Source of the DNA: CAZSVI01 sp964610205
Lineage (GTDB): Bacteria; Bacillota; Clostridia; DSM-8532
Direction of reading: 5' to 3'
Assembly: GCA_964610205.1 (NCBI GenBank)
Contig: CAZSVI010000109.1
Coordinates: forward strand, 1-12,461
Length of the DNA: 12,461 nucleotides
Below are positions 1-5,146 of this stretch, piece after piece; position 1 is the stretch's first letter; the number at the start of each line of letters is the position of its first letter. Under the pieces are notes generated by a model. The model worked only from the letters and a program-made list of their open reading frames with translations, had not been told where the DNA came from and searched no databases. Made by a program: the position numbers and the translations under genes.

Positions 1-1
1 A

Positions 2-100
2 TTCAGACGTGCTGCCACATCAATAGCTGCAAATATTGCAGAGGGCTTCCGTAAATACTTTATTCTTAAATATGACATCCTGTTGTCAGCTTATCTGTGA
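2..100 (+). pseudogene. 3' remnant of a four-helix-bundle (S23/IVS-type) protein, cut by the window edge
   Basis: Reading from base 2 there is an open frame to a TGA at 98-100. Its first part reads RRAATSIAANIAEGFRK, which closely resembles the conserved core of the four helix bundle / 23S rRNA intervening-sequence protein family (typically IRRAxxSIPxNIAEG followed by a basic residue-rich turn). After this core the similarity stops: YFILKYDILLSAYL and a stop replace the roughly 60 residues that normally follow. The left part lies outside the window. I therefore read it as the end of a truncated or frame-broken gene. The family has no settled enzymatic role. Identification rests on one motif by eye. 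Confidence 0.5.
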
Positions 101-112
101 TAGCATTATTAT
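83..112 (+). promoter_or_regulatory. Possible sigma-A promoter for the GyrI-like gene
   Basis: TTGTCA (83-88) and TATTAT (107-112) are separated by 18 bp, and an AT-rich run follows. The gene starts about 40 bases downstream behind a clean AGGAGG. The -35 overlaps the end of the truncated upstream frame, as expected if that frame is dead. Confidence 0.4.
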
Positions 113-153
113 ATATTTAGGGTAATGCAAATATCATAAAAGGAGGTTTTAGG

Positions 154-666
154 TTGAACATCTCTAAAGTAAAGGAACCTGAAATAATTTCACTGAGCAG
201 GCCAATAACAGCCATAGGCTTAACAATGAAAACAAACATGAAAAATGTATTTGTGGATGTCACAAAAATTCTTAAACAGTATATGAGCTACAAGGGAAAA
301 TACGGTATTCCTAATCAGAAGGCACCATGGGAGTACATATCTCTAAGTAGAAATTTCAACAATGATCAGACGTGGGATTATCTTACCGGCCATGCGGTAA
401 ATAGTACTGAGAAAATTCCGGAGGTATTTACTGCATTTGAGGTTCCGACAGGCACATATGCGGTCTTTCCGGTCAGGCCAAGATTGAGTTTTATGCTTGG
501 ATTTACAATAGGTAAAACGAAAAAAAATATATATGAAATCTGGCTGCCAAAATCCATATACGAATTTGCGGGCTATGAATTTGAGTACAACAACGAAAAA
601 ATGTTTAATGAAAATCCGCATTACATCGATTTATATATAGCAGTAAATGAAAAAAGCAAAAAATAA
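154..666 (+). CDS. GyrI-like / AraC effector-binding domain protein
   Basis: A 170-residue protein starting at TTG, chosen because AGGAGG (141-146) sits 7 bases upstream. It appears to be a stand-alone GyrI-like small-molecule-binding domain, the fold also found as the effector domain of AraC- and MerR-type regulators such as BmrR and Rob. Supporting features are the N-terminal strand with 'ITAIGLTM', a central 'FTAFEVPTGTYAVFPV' stretch matching the family's 'v.GkYavf' strand, and the C-terminal 'NPHYIDLYIAV' that closes such domains. No DNA-binding domain is present, so it probably binds a ligand rather than DNA. The next gene begins 25 bases downstream, so the two are probably co-transcribed. 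The ligand is unknown. Confidence 0.7.
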   Translation: MNISKVKEPEIISLSRPITAIGLTMKTNMKNVFVDVTKILKQYMSYKGKYGIPNQKAPWEYISLSRNFNNDQTWDYLTGHAVNSTEKIPEVFTAFEVPTGTYAVFPVRPRLSFMLGFTIGKTKKNIYEIWLPKSIYEFAGYEFEYNNEKMFNENPHYIDLYIAVNEKSKK

Positions 667-691
667 TCCCTTTAACAAAAGGAGTATTTCT

Positions 692-1300
692 ATGATAACG
701 TTTGATTACATTATGTCAATTGACAAAGACAGATTACCGGAAGCGGCGAAGGCTGCTGAGAGATCAGATTTACCTCTGCTTGTAGATTGGCTTTCTGAGA
801 AAGATGATAGAATCAGATACCAGGTATTACTCATTCTTCAATACCGTTCACAGTTTTTTGATGATGTTTATCCATTTTGGGAAACCTTTCGATTAAAACT
901 GAAAAGCGATAATTCTTACCAGAGTAGTATTGGGCTTATGCTTATTGCCGAGAATGTAAAATGGGATGCAGAAAACAAGATGGAGAGTACCATTGATGAA
1001 TATCTTGAACTCCTAAATGATGAAAAACCCATAACGATACGTCAGTGTATTCAATCATTAGGTAAAGTAGTGCCATATAAGCCAGGCCTAAATGATAAAA
1101 TAGCCGGCAAACTCATTTCATTTAATTTCATATCTATTAAAGAAACAATGCGCAAATCCATATTGCTCGACATATTGAATGTACTACTCATAATCAGAAA
1201 TGAGCTTAAAACAGATGAAATAGAAAGCTTTATCCTGAACGCGCTGTCAGGTGAAATGTTGGATAAGAAGTCAAAGAAGCAGATTGCATCACTTTTATAA
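692..1300 (+). CDS. Helical-repeat (HEAT-like) hypothetical protein
   Basis: A 202-residue protein. I chose ATG 692 over the in-frame ATG at 647 because AAAAGGAG (677-684) precedes 692 at good spacing, while 647 lies inside the previous gene without a ribosome site. The sequence is almost wholly alpha-helical, with repeating paired amphipathic helices (for example 'LPLLVDWLSEKDDRIRYQVL', then 'YPFWETFRLKL', then 'IRQCIQSLGKVV'). This pattern resembles HEAT/ARM repeat scaffolds. There is no signal peptide, membrane segment or catalytic motif. It follows the GyrI-like gene by 25 bases, suggesting a two-gene unit, but the shared task is unknown. The specific family is not recognised with confidence. 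Confidence 0.65.
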   Translation: MITFDYIMSIDKDRLPEAAKAAERSDLPLLVDWLSEKDDRIRYQVLLILQYRSQFFDDVYPFWETFRLKLKSDNSYQSSIGLMLIAENVKWDAENKMESTIDEYLELLNDEKPITIRQCIQSLGKVVPYKPGLNDKIAGKLISFNFISIKETMRKSILLDILNVLLIIRNELKTDEIESFILNALSGEMLDKKSKKQIASLL

Positions 1301-1326
1301 TAGATCTGCATTGGAGGATGGTCAGA

Positions 1327-1490
1327 TTGAAATATACCTGCATATTAATTGCGGTAAGGAATATAGAAAAAGCAAAGCAATTTTATCACGACATGCTAAT
1401 TAAATAAAAGATTGATGATAGCATCTTTTTCGACCTAACTTTCCAAGATAAGGTGACAAACCTGTTTTTTAAGAAATAGCTTGAAACCAG
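1327..1490 (+). pseudogene. Decayed glyoxalase/VOC-family gene
   Basis: From TTG 1327 the frame reads KYTCILIAVRNIEKAKQFYH, the classical first strand-helix of VOC (glyoxalase/bleomycin-resistance) proteins, then stops at TAA 1405-1407 after 26 residues. A GGAGGATGG ribosome site lies just upstream (1313-1321). In another frame downstream (about 1416-1465) 'DDSIFFDLTFQDKVTNLFFKK' resembles the following strand and helix of the same fold, again ending in a stop. At least one frameshift and several stops are needed to join the pieces, so this is a broken gene. The exact end is a guess. Confidence 0.55.
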
Positions 1491-1508
1491 GGTTTGTTGC
1501 ATTTTTCG

Positions 1509-1604
1509 TTGTCTGAAATCCGAGAAGCAAAGGAAATTGCTAACCAACTGGAGGGACATGAACCCCCACATATAAAACGGTTTAACCAAAATATTTTTTC
1601 ATAA
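1509..1604 (+). pseudogene. Unrecognised coding-like remnant
   Basis: A 31-codon open stretch with protein-like composition (EIREAKEIANQLEGH, then PPHIKRFNQNIFS) runs to TAA 1602-1604 directly ahead of the MerR promoter. It has no ribosome site and no evident start, so it is probably the 3' end of a gene whose upstream part has decayed. It may or may not belong with the VOC remnant. No family recognised. Together with the VOC pieces it fills the 1301-1609 gap, in which I see no intact gene. Confidence 0.25.
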
Positions 1605-1609
1605 ACCTA

Positions 1610-1640
1610 TTGACCTTCACGCAGCGTCATAGTTTATATT
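1610..1640 (+). promoter_or_regulatory. MerR-type promoter with 19-bp spacer and dyad operator
   Basis: TTGACC (1610-1615) and TATATT (1635-1640) are separated by 19 bp, the over-long spacer typical of promoters controlled by MerR-family regulators. An imperfect dyad fills the spacer: the arm GACCTTCACG and the reverse complement of CGTCATAGTT agree at 7 of 10 positions around a CA centre. This is where MerR dimers bind and untwist DNA. The next gene encodes a MerR protein, so autoregulation is likely. Confidence 0.7.
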
Positions 1641-1700
1641 GTATACGAGATCATTTATCGGCCAATGGGTGACTGAAAAAATTTTATGGAGGATGAGAAA

Positions 1701-1730
1701 ATGAAGATTTTACTAACTGAGAAGGGATGA
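1701..1730 (+). other. Possible 9-residue leader ORF (MKILLTEKG)
   Basis: ATG 1701 follows GGAGG (1688-1692) at 8 bases and opens a nine-codon frame that ends at TGA 1728-1730, two bases before the preferred MerR start. It could couple translation to the MerR gene, or it may be a chance frame or the stub of a lost gene. Confidence 0.3.
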
Positions 1731-1732
1731 GT

Positions 1733-2488
1733 ATGGAATATAGCATCAATAAGCTGGCGAAGCTGGCCGGAGTTAGTACCCGCACCCTGCGTTACTATGA
1801 TGAAGTCGAACTTTTATCTCCAAGACGGATAAGTAGTAATGGCTACCGTGTGTATGGTCAAAAAGAAGTTGACCATCTCCAGCAGATTTTATTTTACCGT
1901 GAACTCGGCGTACCGCTTGATGAAATCAAAAGCATTATGTGGTCGAAAGACTACGATGGTATAGCGGCGCTGCAAGGTCATCTGTCGGCTCTAAAAGCAA
2001 AAAAGGAGCAGATAGAGTTGTTGATTACCAATGTGGAAAAAACCATAGCCGCATCGAAAGGAGAGATAACAATGAGCAACAAGGAAAAGTTTGAAGGTTT
2101 CAAGCAGAAAATGCTTGATGAAAATGAAAAGCAGTATGGTAAGGAAATCCGTGAAAAATTCGGTGACGGAATTATAGATGCCAGTAATGCCAAAATGATG
2201 GGATTGACGGCTGAACAATATGAGAAAGTACAAGAATTGTCTCGTCAAATAAACGATTCCTTAAAAACGGCTTTTGAACAGGGCGATCCGTCCAGCGAGC
2301 TTGCACAAACGGTATGTGCTTTGCATAAAGAGTGGCTGGGGTATTTTTGGAACCACTACTCGAAGAAAGCGCATCTTGGACTGACGCAGACTTATGTGGA
2401 CGACCCTCGTTTCAGAGAGTATTACGATGCCATCGCTGTGGGATGCGCTGAATTTTTGCGTGACGCCATTAAGATTTACTGCGAATAA
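1733..2488 (+). CDS. TipA-type MerR-family transcriptional regulator with TipAS domain
   Basis: A 251-residue regulator. ATG 1733 is preferred to ATG 1727 because AGAAGGG (1720-1726) is 6 bases from 1733 and abuts 1727. Residues ~1-70 form the MerR winged helix-turn-helix (INKLAKLAGVSTRTLRYYDE, then 'GYRVYGQKEVDHLQQILFYRELG'). Residues ~72-110 are a charged coiled coil for dimerisation. From about residue 114 the sequence matches the TipAS antibiotic-recognition domain ('FGDGIIDASNAKMMGLTAEQ', 'LHKEWLGYFW', 'HLGLTQTYVDDPRFREYYD'). TipA proteins bind thiopeptides and other drugs and activate their own promoter, and the promoter upstream has the matching MerR geometry. The ligand here is unknown. 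Length agrees with TipAL. An internal start may also produce the TipAS part alone. Confidence 0.9.
   Translation: MEYSINKLAKLAGVSTRTLRYYDEVELLSPRRISSNGYRVYGQKEVDHLQQILFYRELGVPLDEIKSIMWSKDYDGIAALQGHLSALKAKKEQIELLITNVEKTIAASKGEITMSNKEKFEGFKQKMLDENEKQYGKEIREKFGDGIIDASNAKMMGLTAEQYEKVQELSRQINDSLKTAFEQGDPSSELAQTVCALHKEWLGYFWNHYSKKAHLGLTQTYVDDPRFREYYDAIAVGCAEFLRDAIKIYCE
2057..2074 (+). promoter_or_regulatory. Internal ribosome site and start for a TipAS-only product
   Basis: AAAGGAG (2057-2063) lies 8 bases before an in-frame ATG (2072). Translation from there gives 138 residues starting MSNKEKFEGFKQ, which is exactly the ligand-binding domain without the DNA-binding half. Streptomyces tipA makes both TipAL and TipAS from one frame in this way. 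Confidence 0.55.
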
Positions 2489-2529
2489 CTTTTGTATTAC
2501 TTCTTAGATACAAAGCATACAAGGAATGC

Positions 2530-2600
2530 GCACACCCCTTAACCTCAATGCACACCCCCTCCGTTGAAACCGTTGAAAGATTGAAAAGTGGTGTGCATTG
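2530..2600. repeat. Cluster of small direct and inverted repeats
   Basis: GCACACCCC occurs twice as a direct repeat (2530-2538, 2550-2558). CAATGCACACC (2546-2556) is matched exactly by its inverted copy GGTGTGCATTG (2590-2600). Between the arms CCGTTGAAA is repeated in tandem (about 2560-2577). A long-looped hairpin is possible. The nested motif resembles the end of a lost mobile element, but no transposase is visible. Confidence 0.45.
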
Positions 2601-2677
2601 TATCATTTGATAGTAGATTAGCCATATTGTTTGCACGAAAACTCTTGCGCTGTAAGGGCTTCGAGCATTTTAGAGAC

Positions 2678-2718
2678 AAAAATGCACCGATTTTTCAGGG
2701 AAATCAGGTGCATTTTTT
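2678..2718 (+). terminator. Strong intrinsic terminator (possibly bidirectional)
   Basis: An A-rich arm followed by TGCACCGATTT (to 2693) pairs with AAATC(A)GGTGCATTTT (2701-2716), leaving a TTCAGGG loop and one bulged A, and runs into TTTTTT. It closes the region after the MerR gene and insulates the operon that starts at 2775. The A-run on the left side means it may also work on the other strand. Confidence 0.8.
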
Positions 2719-2752
2719 GCATTATAAAAAAAGTAAATGGGTTAAAAAGTTA

Positions 2753-2780
2753 TTGACATATGCCGGGAACAGGGTATAAT
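2753..2780 (+). promoter_or_regulatory. Consensus sigma-A promoter of the ORP-like operon
   Basis: Perfect TTGACA (2753-2758) and perfect TATAAT (2775-2780) with a 16-bp spacer, predicting a transcript start near 2787. So perfect a promoter for a redox/metal operon suggests control by repression. It is the only strong promoter seen before 8069. Confidence 0.85.
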
Positions 2781-2804
2781 AAGAGTTGAAAATGACATAT
2801 GTCA
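2754..2804. promoter_or_regulatory. Candidate operator pair TGACATATG
   Basis: TGACATATGTCA (2793-2804) is a perfect 12-bp palindrome just downstream of the expected transcript start. Its first nine bases, TGACATATG, recur at 2754-2762 inside the -35 box, 39 bp away. One copy on the -35 and one at the start of transcription is the classic placement for a repressor, perhaps with looping or cooperative binding. The DUF134 protein encoded two genes on is one candidate binder. Confidence 0.55.
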
Positions 2805-2827
2805 AAAACTATAAAGAGGTGAATGGT

Positions 2828-3118
2828 ATGCCGGGAAGAGATGGAACTGATCCGATAGGTGCTTGCTCAATGACTGGAAGAGGTTTAGGACTTTGCACTG
2901 AAGCAGATGCAGTTAAGTATGGTGCTGGTCTTGGGATGGGATTAGGACAAGGGCTTGCATGCAGACGTGGTTTCGGTGGCGGTTTTGGTCGTGGCTTTGG
3001 CAGAGGTTTTGTAGTTAACCGGACCTCATCTAAAACACAAAAAGAACTGCTCCAGGAACAAAAAGATATGTTGCAAAACCGGCTTGAAGTTTTTGATAAG
3101 CAGTTAGAGAACCTATAA
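2828..3118 (+). CDS. DUF5320 domain protein, Gly/Arg/Phe-rich with C-terminal coiled coil
   Basis: A 96-residue protein. ATG 2828 is chosen because AGAGGTG (2815-2821) lies 6 bases upstream, and the in-frame TTG at 2786 falls at the transcript start. It opens with MPGRDGTDPIGACSMTGRGL, the signature of DUF5320 proteins (MPGxDGTGPxGxGPxTGRGxG). Residues ~32-62 are glycine-rich with repeated GRGF/GFG units, and residues ~67-95 form a charged amphipathic helix likely to coil. The family is common in anaerobes and methanogens beside DUF134 and NifX/Mrp genes; its function is unknown. It is the first gene of the operon. Two cysteines (13, 23) and one at ~45 might bind metal, but that is inference. 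Confidence 0.85.
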   Translation: MPGRDGTDPIGACSMTGRGLGLCTEADAVKYGAGLGMGLGQGLACRRGFGGGFGRGFGRGFVVNRTSSKTQKELLQEQKDMLQNRLEVFDKQLENL

Positions 3119-3129
3119 CGGGTATCAGA

Positions 3130-3157
3130 GGTAACCGGAGGACGCTCTGGTTATTTC
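3130..3157 (+). terminator. Intercistronic hairpin, possible attenuator
   Basis: TAACCGGAG (3132-3140) pairs with CTCTGGTTA (3145-3153, one G-U) around a GACG loop, and the stem can extend by G-U pairs. A short T-rich run (TTATTTCAGTTT) follows. The stem sits in the 64-base gap between the first two genes of the operon. It could partly terminate transcription or stabilise the 5' cistron, giving more DUF5320 protein than downstream products. Confidence 0.45.
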
Positions 3158-3182
3158 AGTTTAGAATTGAGGTGATAAGATT

Positions 3183-3560
3183 ATGCCAAGACCAATGAAA
3201 TGGAGAAAAGTATGCTGTTTGCCCGAGAGCAATAGGTTCGGACCTCTTGATTCACCTGCAGATGAGAAGAATTATGTGAATATGACAGTTGACGAGTATG
3301 AGACGATTAGACTTATCGATTTGGAAGGTTTTACACAAGAAGAGTGTGCCAGTCAGATGCATGTGGCTCGTACTACTGTTCAAGGTATTTATATCGAAGC
3401 GAGAAAAAAGCTGGCTGAATCATTAGTAAACGGTAAGGTACTGTTAATTGAAGGAGGAGAATATCAGCTTTGTGACGGATTAGGAAACGGATGTGGCCAT
3501 GGTTGTCATAGACATGGGCGTGGCAGGGGTTTTACAGATAATGAGGATCGAGGTGACTGA
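3183..3560 (+). CDS. DUF134 family protein (putative HTH DNA-binding regulator)
   Basis: A 125-residue protein with GAGGTGA (3169-3175) 7 bases before ATG. The N-terminus MPRPMKWRKVCCLPESNRFG and 'MTVDEYETIRLIDLEGFTQEECASQM' are diagnostic of the DUF134 family (UPF0251). Residues ~38-80 form a sigma-70-region-4-like helix-turn-helix ('TQEECASQMHVARTTVQGIY', then 'EARKKLAESLV'). Residues ~98-116 are rich in Cys, His and Gly (CDGLGNGCGHGCHRHGRGRG), a likely metal-binding tail that could act as a sensor. The family neighbours NifX/Mrp genes in many anaerobes and is the best candidate local regulator of this operon. Its TGA stop overlaps the likely start of the next gene. Confidence 0.9.
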   Translation: MPRPMKWRKVCCLPESNRFGPLDSPADEKNYVNMTVDEYETIRLIDLEGFTQEECASQMHVARTTVQGIYIEARKKLAESLVNGKVLLIEGGEYQLCDGLGNGCGHGCHRHGRGRGFTDNEDRGD

Positions 3561-3967
3561 TTATATATTCTGAAAAGGTAATTGAACATTTTATGTGCCC
3601 TCGAAATGCTCATAGTATGCCCGATGCAGATGCTCAGGGAAGCTTTGGAGATCCTTCCTGCGGAGATTCATTAACTTTTTATATAAAGGTAAAAGACAAC
3701 AGTATTCAAGAGATAAGTTTTCTTGTATTTGGATGCTGTGCTTCAATTGCTACATCCAGTATGACATCGATGTTAGCGATAAGTAAAACCCTTGATGAAG
3801 CATTGGCTATTACAGAAGAGGATATTATTGAGGCTTTAGACGGGCTTCCGGAAAATAAAGTTCATTGCTCAAATTTAGGTGTCAGTGCTTTACGTAATGC
3901 AATCAAAAATTATTTAAGTGAAAACAGAATGGAGGATTCTTATGAAGATAGTAATACCTGTAGATGA
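3560..3967 (+). CDS. IscU/NifU-like Fe-S cluster scaffold protein with a non-canonical start
   Basis: About 135 residues. The sequence IYSEKVIEHFMCPRN matches the conserved IscU N-terminus (xYSEKVxEHFxNPRN), yet the only standard start is ATG 3593, in the middle of that motif and without a ribosome site. GAGGTGA (3550-3556) precedes ATT 3560 and ATA 3563 at 6-9 bases, so AUU or AUA initiation is likely. Scaffold cysteines are all present (in numbering from ATT 3560): Cys34 in DPSCGDS with Asp36, Cys59 in FGCCAS, Cys103 in KVHCSNLG. FGCC replaces the usual FGCG and adds a cysteine. The family builds [2Fe-2S]/[4Fe-4S] clusters and hands them on; no cysteine desulfurase is nearby. The last 26 bases overlap the NifX-like gene. 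If the standard ATG is used the product is 124 residues. Confidence 0.85.
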   Translation: MIYSEKVIEHFMCPRNAHSMPDADAQGSFGDPSCGDSLTFYIKVKDNSIQEISFLVFGCCASIATSSMTSMLAISKTLDEALAITEEDIIEALDGLPENKVHCSNLGVSALRNAIKNYLSENRMEDSYEDSNTCR

Positions 3968-4310
3968 AAAAGATATGGCAACAAACGTATGTGTATCCTT
4001 TGGGCGTGCTCCCTACTTCCTTGTTTACGATACTGAAACACAAGAAAGTCTGTTTCTTGATAACAGCGCAGCCGCAAGTACAGGCGGCGCGGGGATTAAA
4101 GCTGCACAAACAATTGTTGACAACAAGGCCGACGCATTATTGACTCCAAGATGCGGAGAAAATGCAGCTGACGTGCTGAAAGCTGCCGATATAAAAATAT
4201 TTAAAACAACAGATGCTCCGGTTAAAGGAAATATTAAAGCTTTTATTGCCGGAAAACTTCCTTTGCTTGATGAAATTCATGCCGGATTTCACCGGCACGG
4301 AGGCAATTAA
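3942..4310 (+). CDS. NifX/NifB-type (dinitrogenase Fe-Mo cofactor-binding) domain protein, ORP-like
   Basis: A 122-residue single-domain protein. ATG 3942 is chosen because GGAGG (3931-3935) is 6 bases upstream; the in-frame GTG 3918 has no such site. Family marks are the first strand 'KIVIPVDEKDMATNVCVSFGRAPYFLVYD', the 'GGAGIKAAQTIVDNKADALLTPRCG' core and 'LKAADIKIFKT'. The fold is shared by NifX, NifY, the NifB C-terminus and the Desulfovibrio orange protein, which bind Fe-Mo or Mo-Cu clusters. It ends in a His/Gly tail (IHAGFHRHGGN). It overlaps the scaffold gene by 26 bases and is followed after one base by the first ATPase, indicating coupled translation. Which metal it binds cannot be read from sequence; no nitrogenase genes are in the window. 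Confidence 0.9.
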   Translation: MKIVIPVDEKDMATNVCVSFGRAPYFLVYDTETQESLFLDNSAAASTGGAGIKAAQTIVDNKADALLTPRCGENAADVLKAADIKIFKTTDAPVKGNIKAFIAGKLPLLDEIHAGFHRHGGN

Positions 4311-4311
4311 T

Positions 4312-5145
4312 ATGAAGATAGCTGTGCTAAGCGGTAAGGGCGGTACAGGGAAAACGCTGGTATCGGTGAACTTAGCTGCAGTAGCGAAGACATCAACATA
4401 TATAGACTGTGATGTTGAAGAACCAAATGGGTATCTATTCTTTAAACCTGACGATATTCAGGAGGAAGAAATATCGGTCAAAATTCCGAGGGTTGATGAT
4501 AAGCTTTGCAATGGATGCCGAAAATGTGTTGGTTTATGCAAATTTAATGCTCTTGCCTTTATTAAGGAGAAACTGTTTGTTTTTGAGGAAGTCTGCCATT
4601 CCTGCGGAGGGTGTGTATTGCTTTGCCCGGAAAAAGCTCTTACAGAAAAGGAAAAAAAAATCGGCAAGGTTCAGAAAGGTATTTCCGGTAACGTGAAAGT
4701 CAAAACCGGAATATTGAATACCGGTGAAGCATCGGGTGTTCCAATTATAAAAAGGCTTATAAATGAAAGCAAAGATAATAATGATCTAACCTTTATCGAC
4801 TGTCCTCCCGGAAGTGCCTGTATTGTAATGGAAAGTATCAAGGATGCGGACTATTGCATATTGGTGGCTGAGCCAACATTGTTTGGCGTTCATAACCTCA
4901 AAATGGTATACGAACTGGTCAAGTTATTTAATAAGCCATTCGGAGTGGTTCTTAACAAATGTTTGGAAGGAGAAAATCCGGCTGAAAAATTCTGTTTGGA
5001 GAATAATATTACGATATTAAGGCGAATACTTTTTGAGCATGAACTTGGAATGTTGAATTCAAATGCAGAAATTGCAGTCAGGGAAAGCAAAAAATATAGT
5101 GCCATATTTTCTTCTCTGCTGGAAACAGTGAAAAGGGAGGTGTAA
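4312..5145 (+). CDS. MinD-superfamily P-loop ATPase with inserted ferredoxin domain (first copy)
   Basis: A 277-residue protein. ATG 4312 is preferred to the long upstream extension because GGAGG (4299-4303) is 8 bases away and the ParA/MinD start MKIAVLSGKGGTGKTLVSVN begins there. The deviant Walker A is GKGGTGKT (8-15) and IDCDVEEPN (31-39) follows. A bacterial ferredoxin insert has two cluster motifs, Cys66-69-72-76 and Cys95-98-101-105, for two [4Fe-4S] clusters. The C-terminal half resumes the ATPase fold with 'LTFIDCPPGSACIVMESI' and 'ADYCILVAEPTLFG'. These proteins occur in pairs in anaerobes, as in the ORP complex. Coupling of ATP hydrolysis to electron or cluster transfer is inferred. 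It sits 1 base after the NifX-like gene and 1 base before its paralogue. Confidence 0.92.
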   Translation: MKIAVLSGKGGTGKTLVSVNLAAVAKTSTYIDCDVEEPNGYLFFKPDDIQEEEISVKIPRVDDKLCNGCRKCVGLCKFNALAFIKEKLFVFEEVCHSCGGCVLLCPEKALTEKEKKIGKVQKGISGNVKVKTGILNTGEASGVPIIKRLINESKDNNDLTFIDCPPGSACIVMESIKDADYCILVAEPTLFGVHNLKMVYELVKLFNKPFGVVLNKCLEGENPAEKFCLENNITILRRILFEHELGMLNSNAEIAVRESKKYSAIFSSLLETVKREV

Positions 5146-5146
5146 T

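Noticed and set aside
2588..2779. Open frame of 63 residues between the MerR gene and the ORP-like operon
   Set aside because: No ribosome site, composition not protein-like, and it spans a strong terminator and the -35/-10 of the next promoter.
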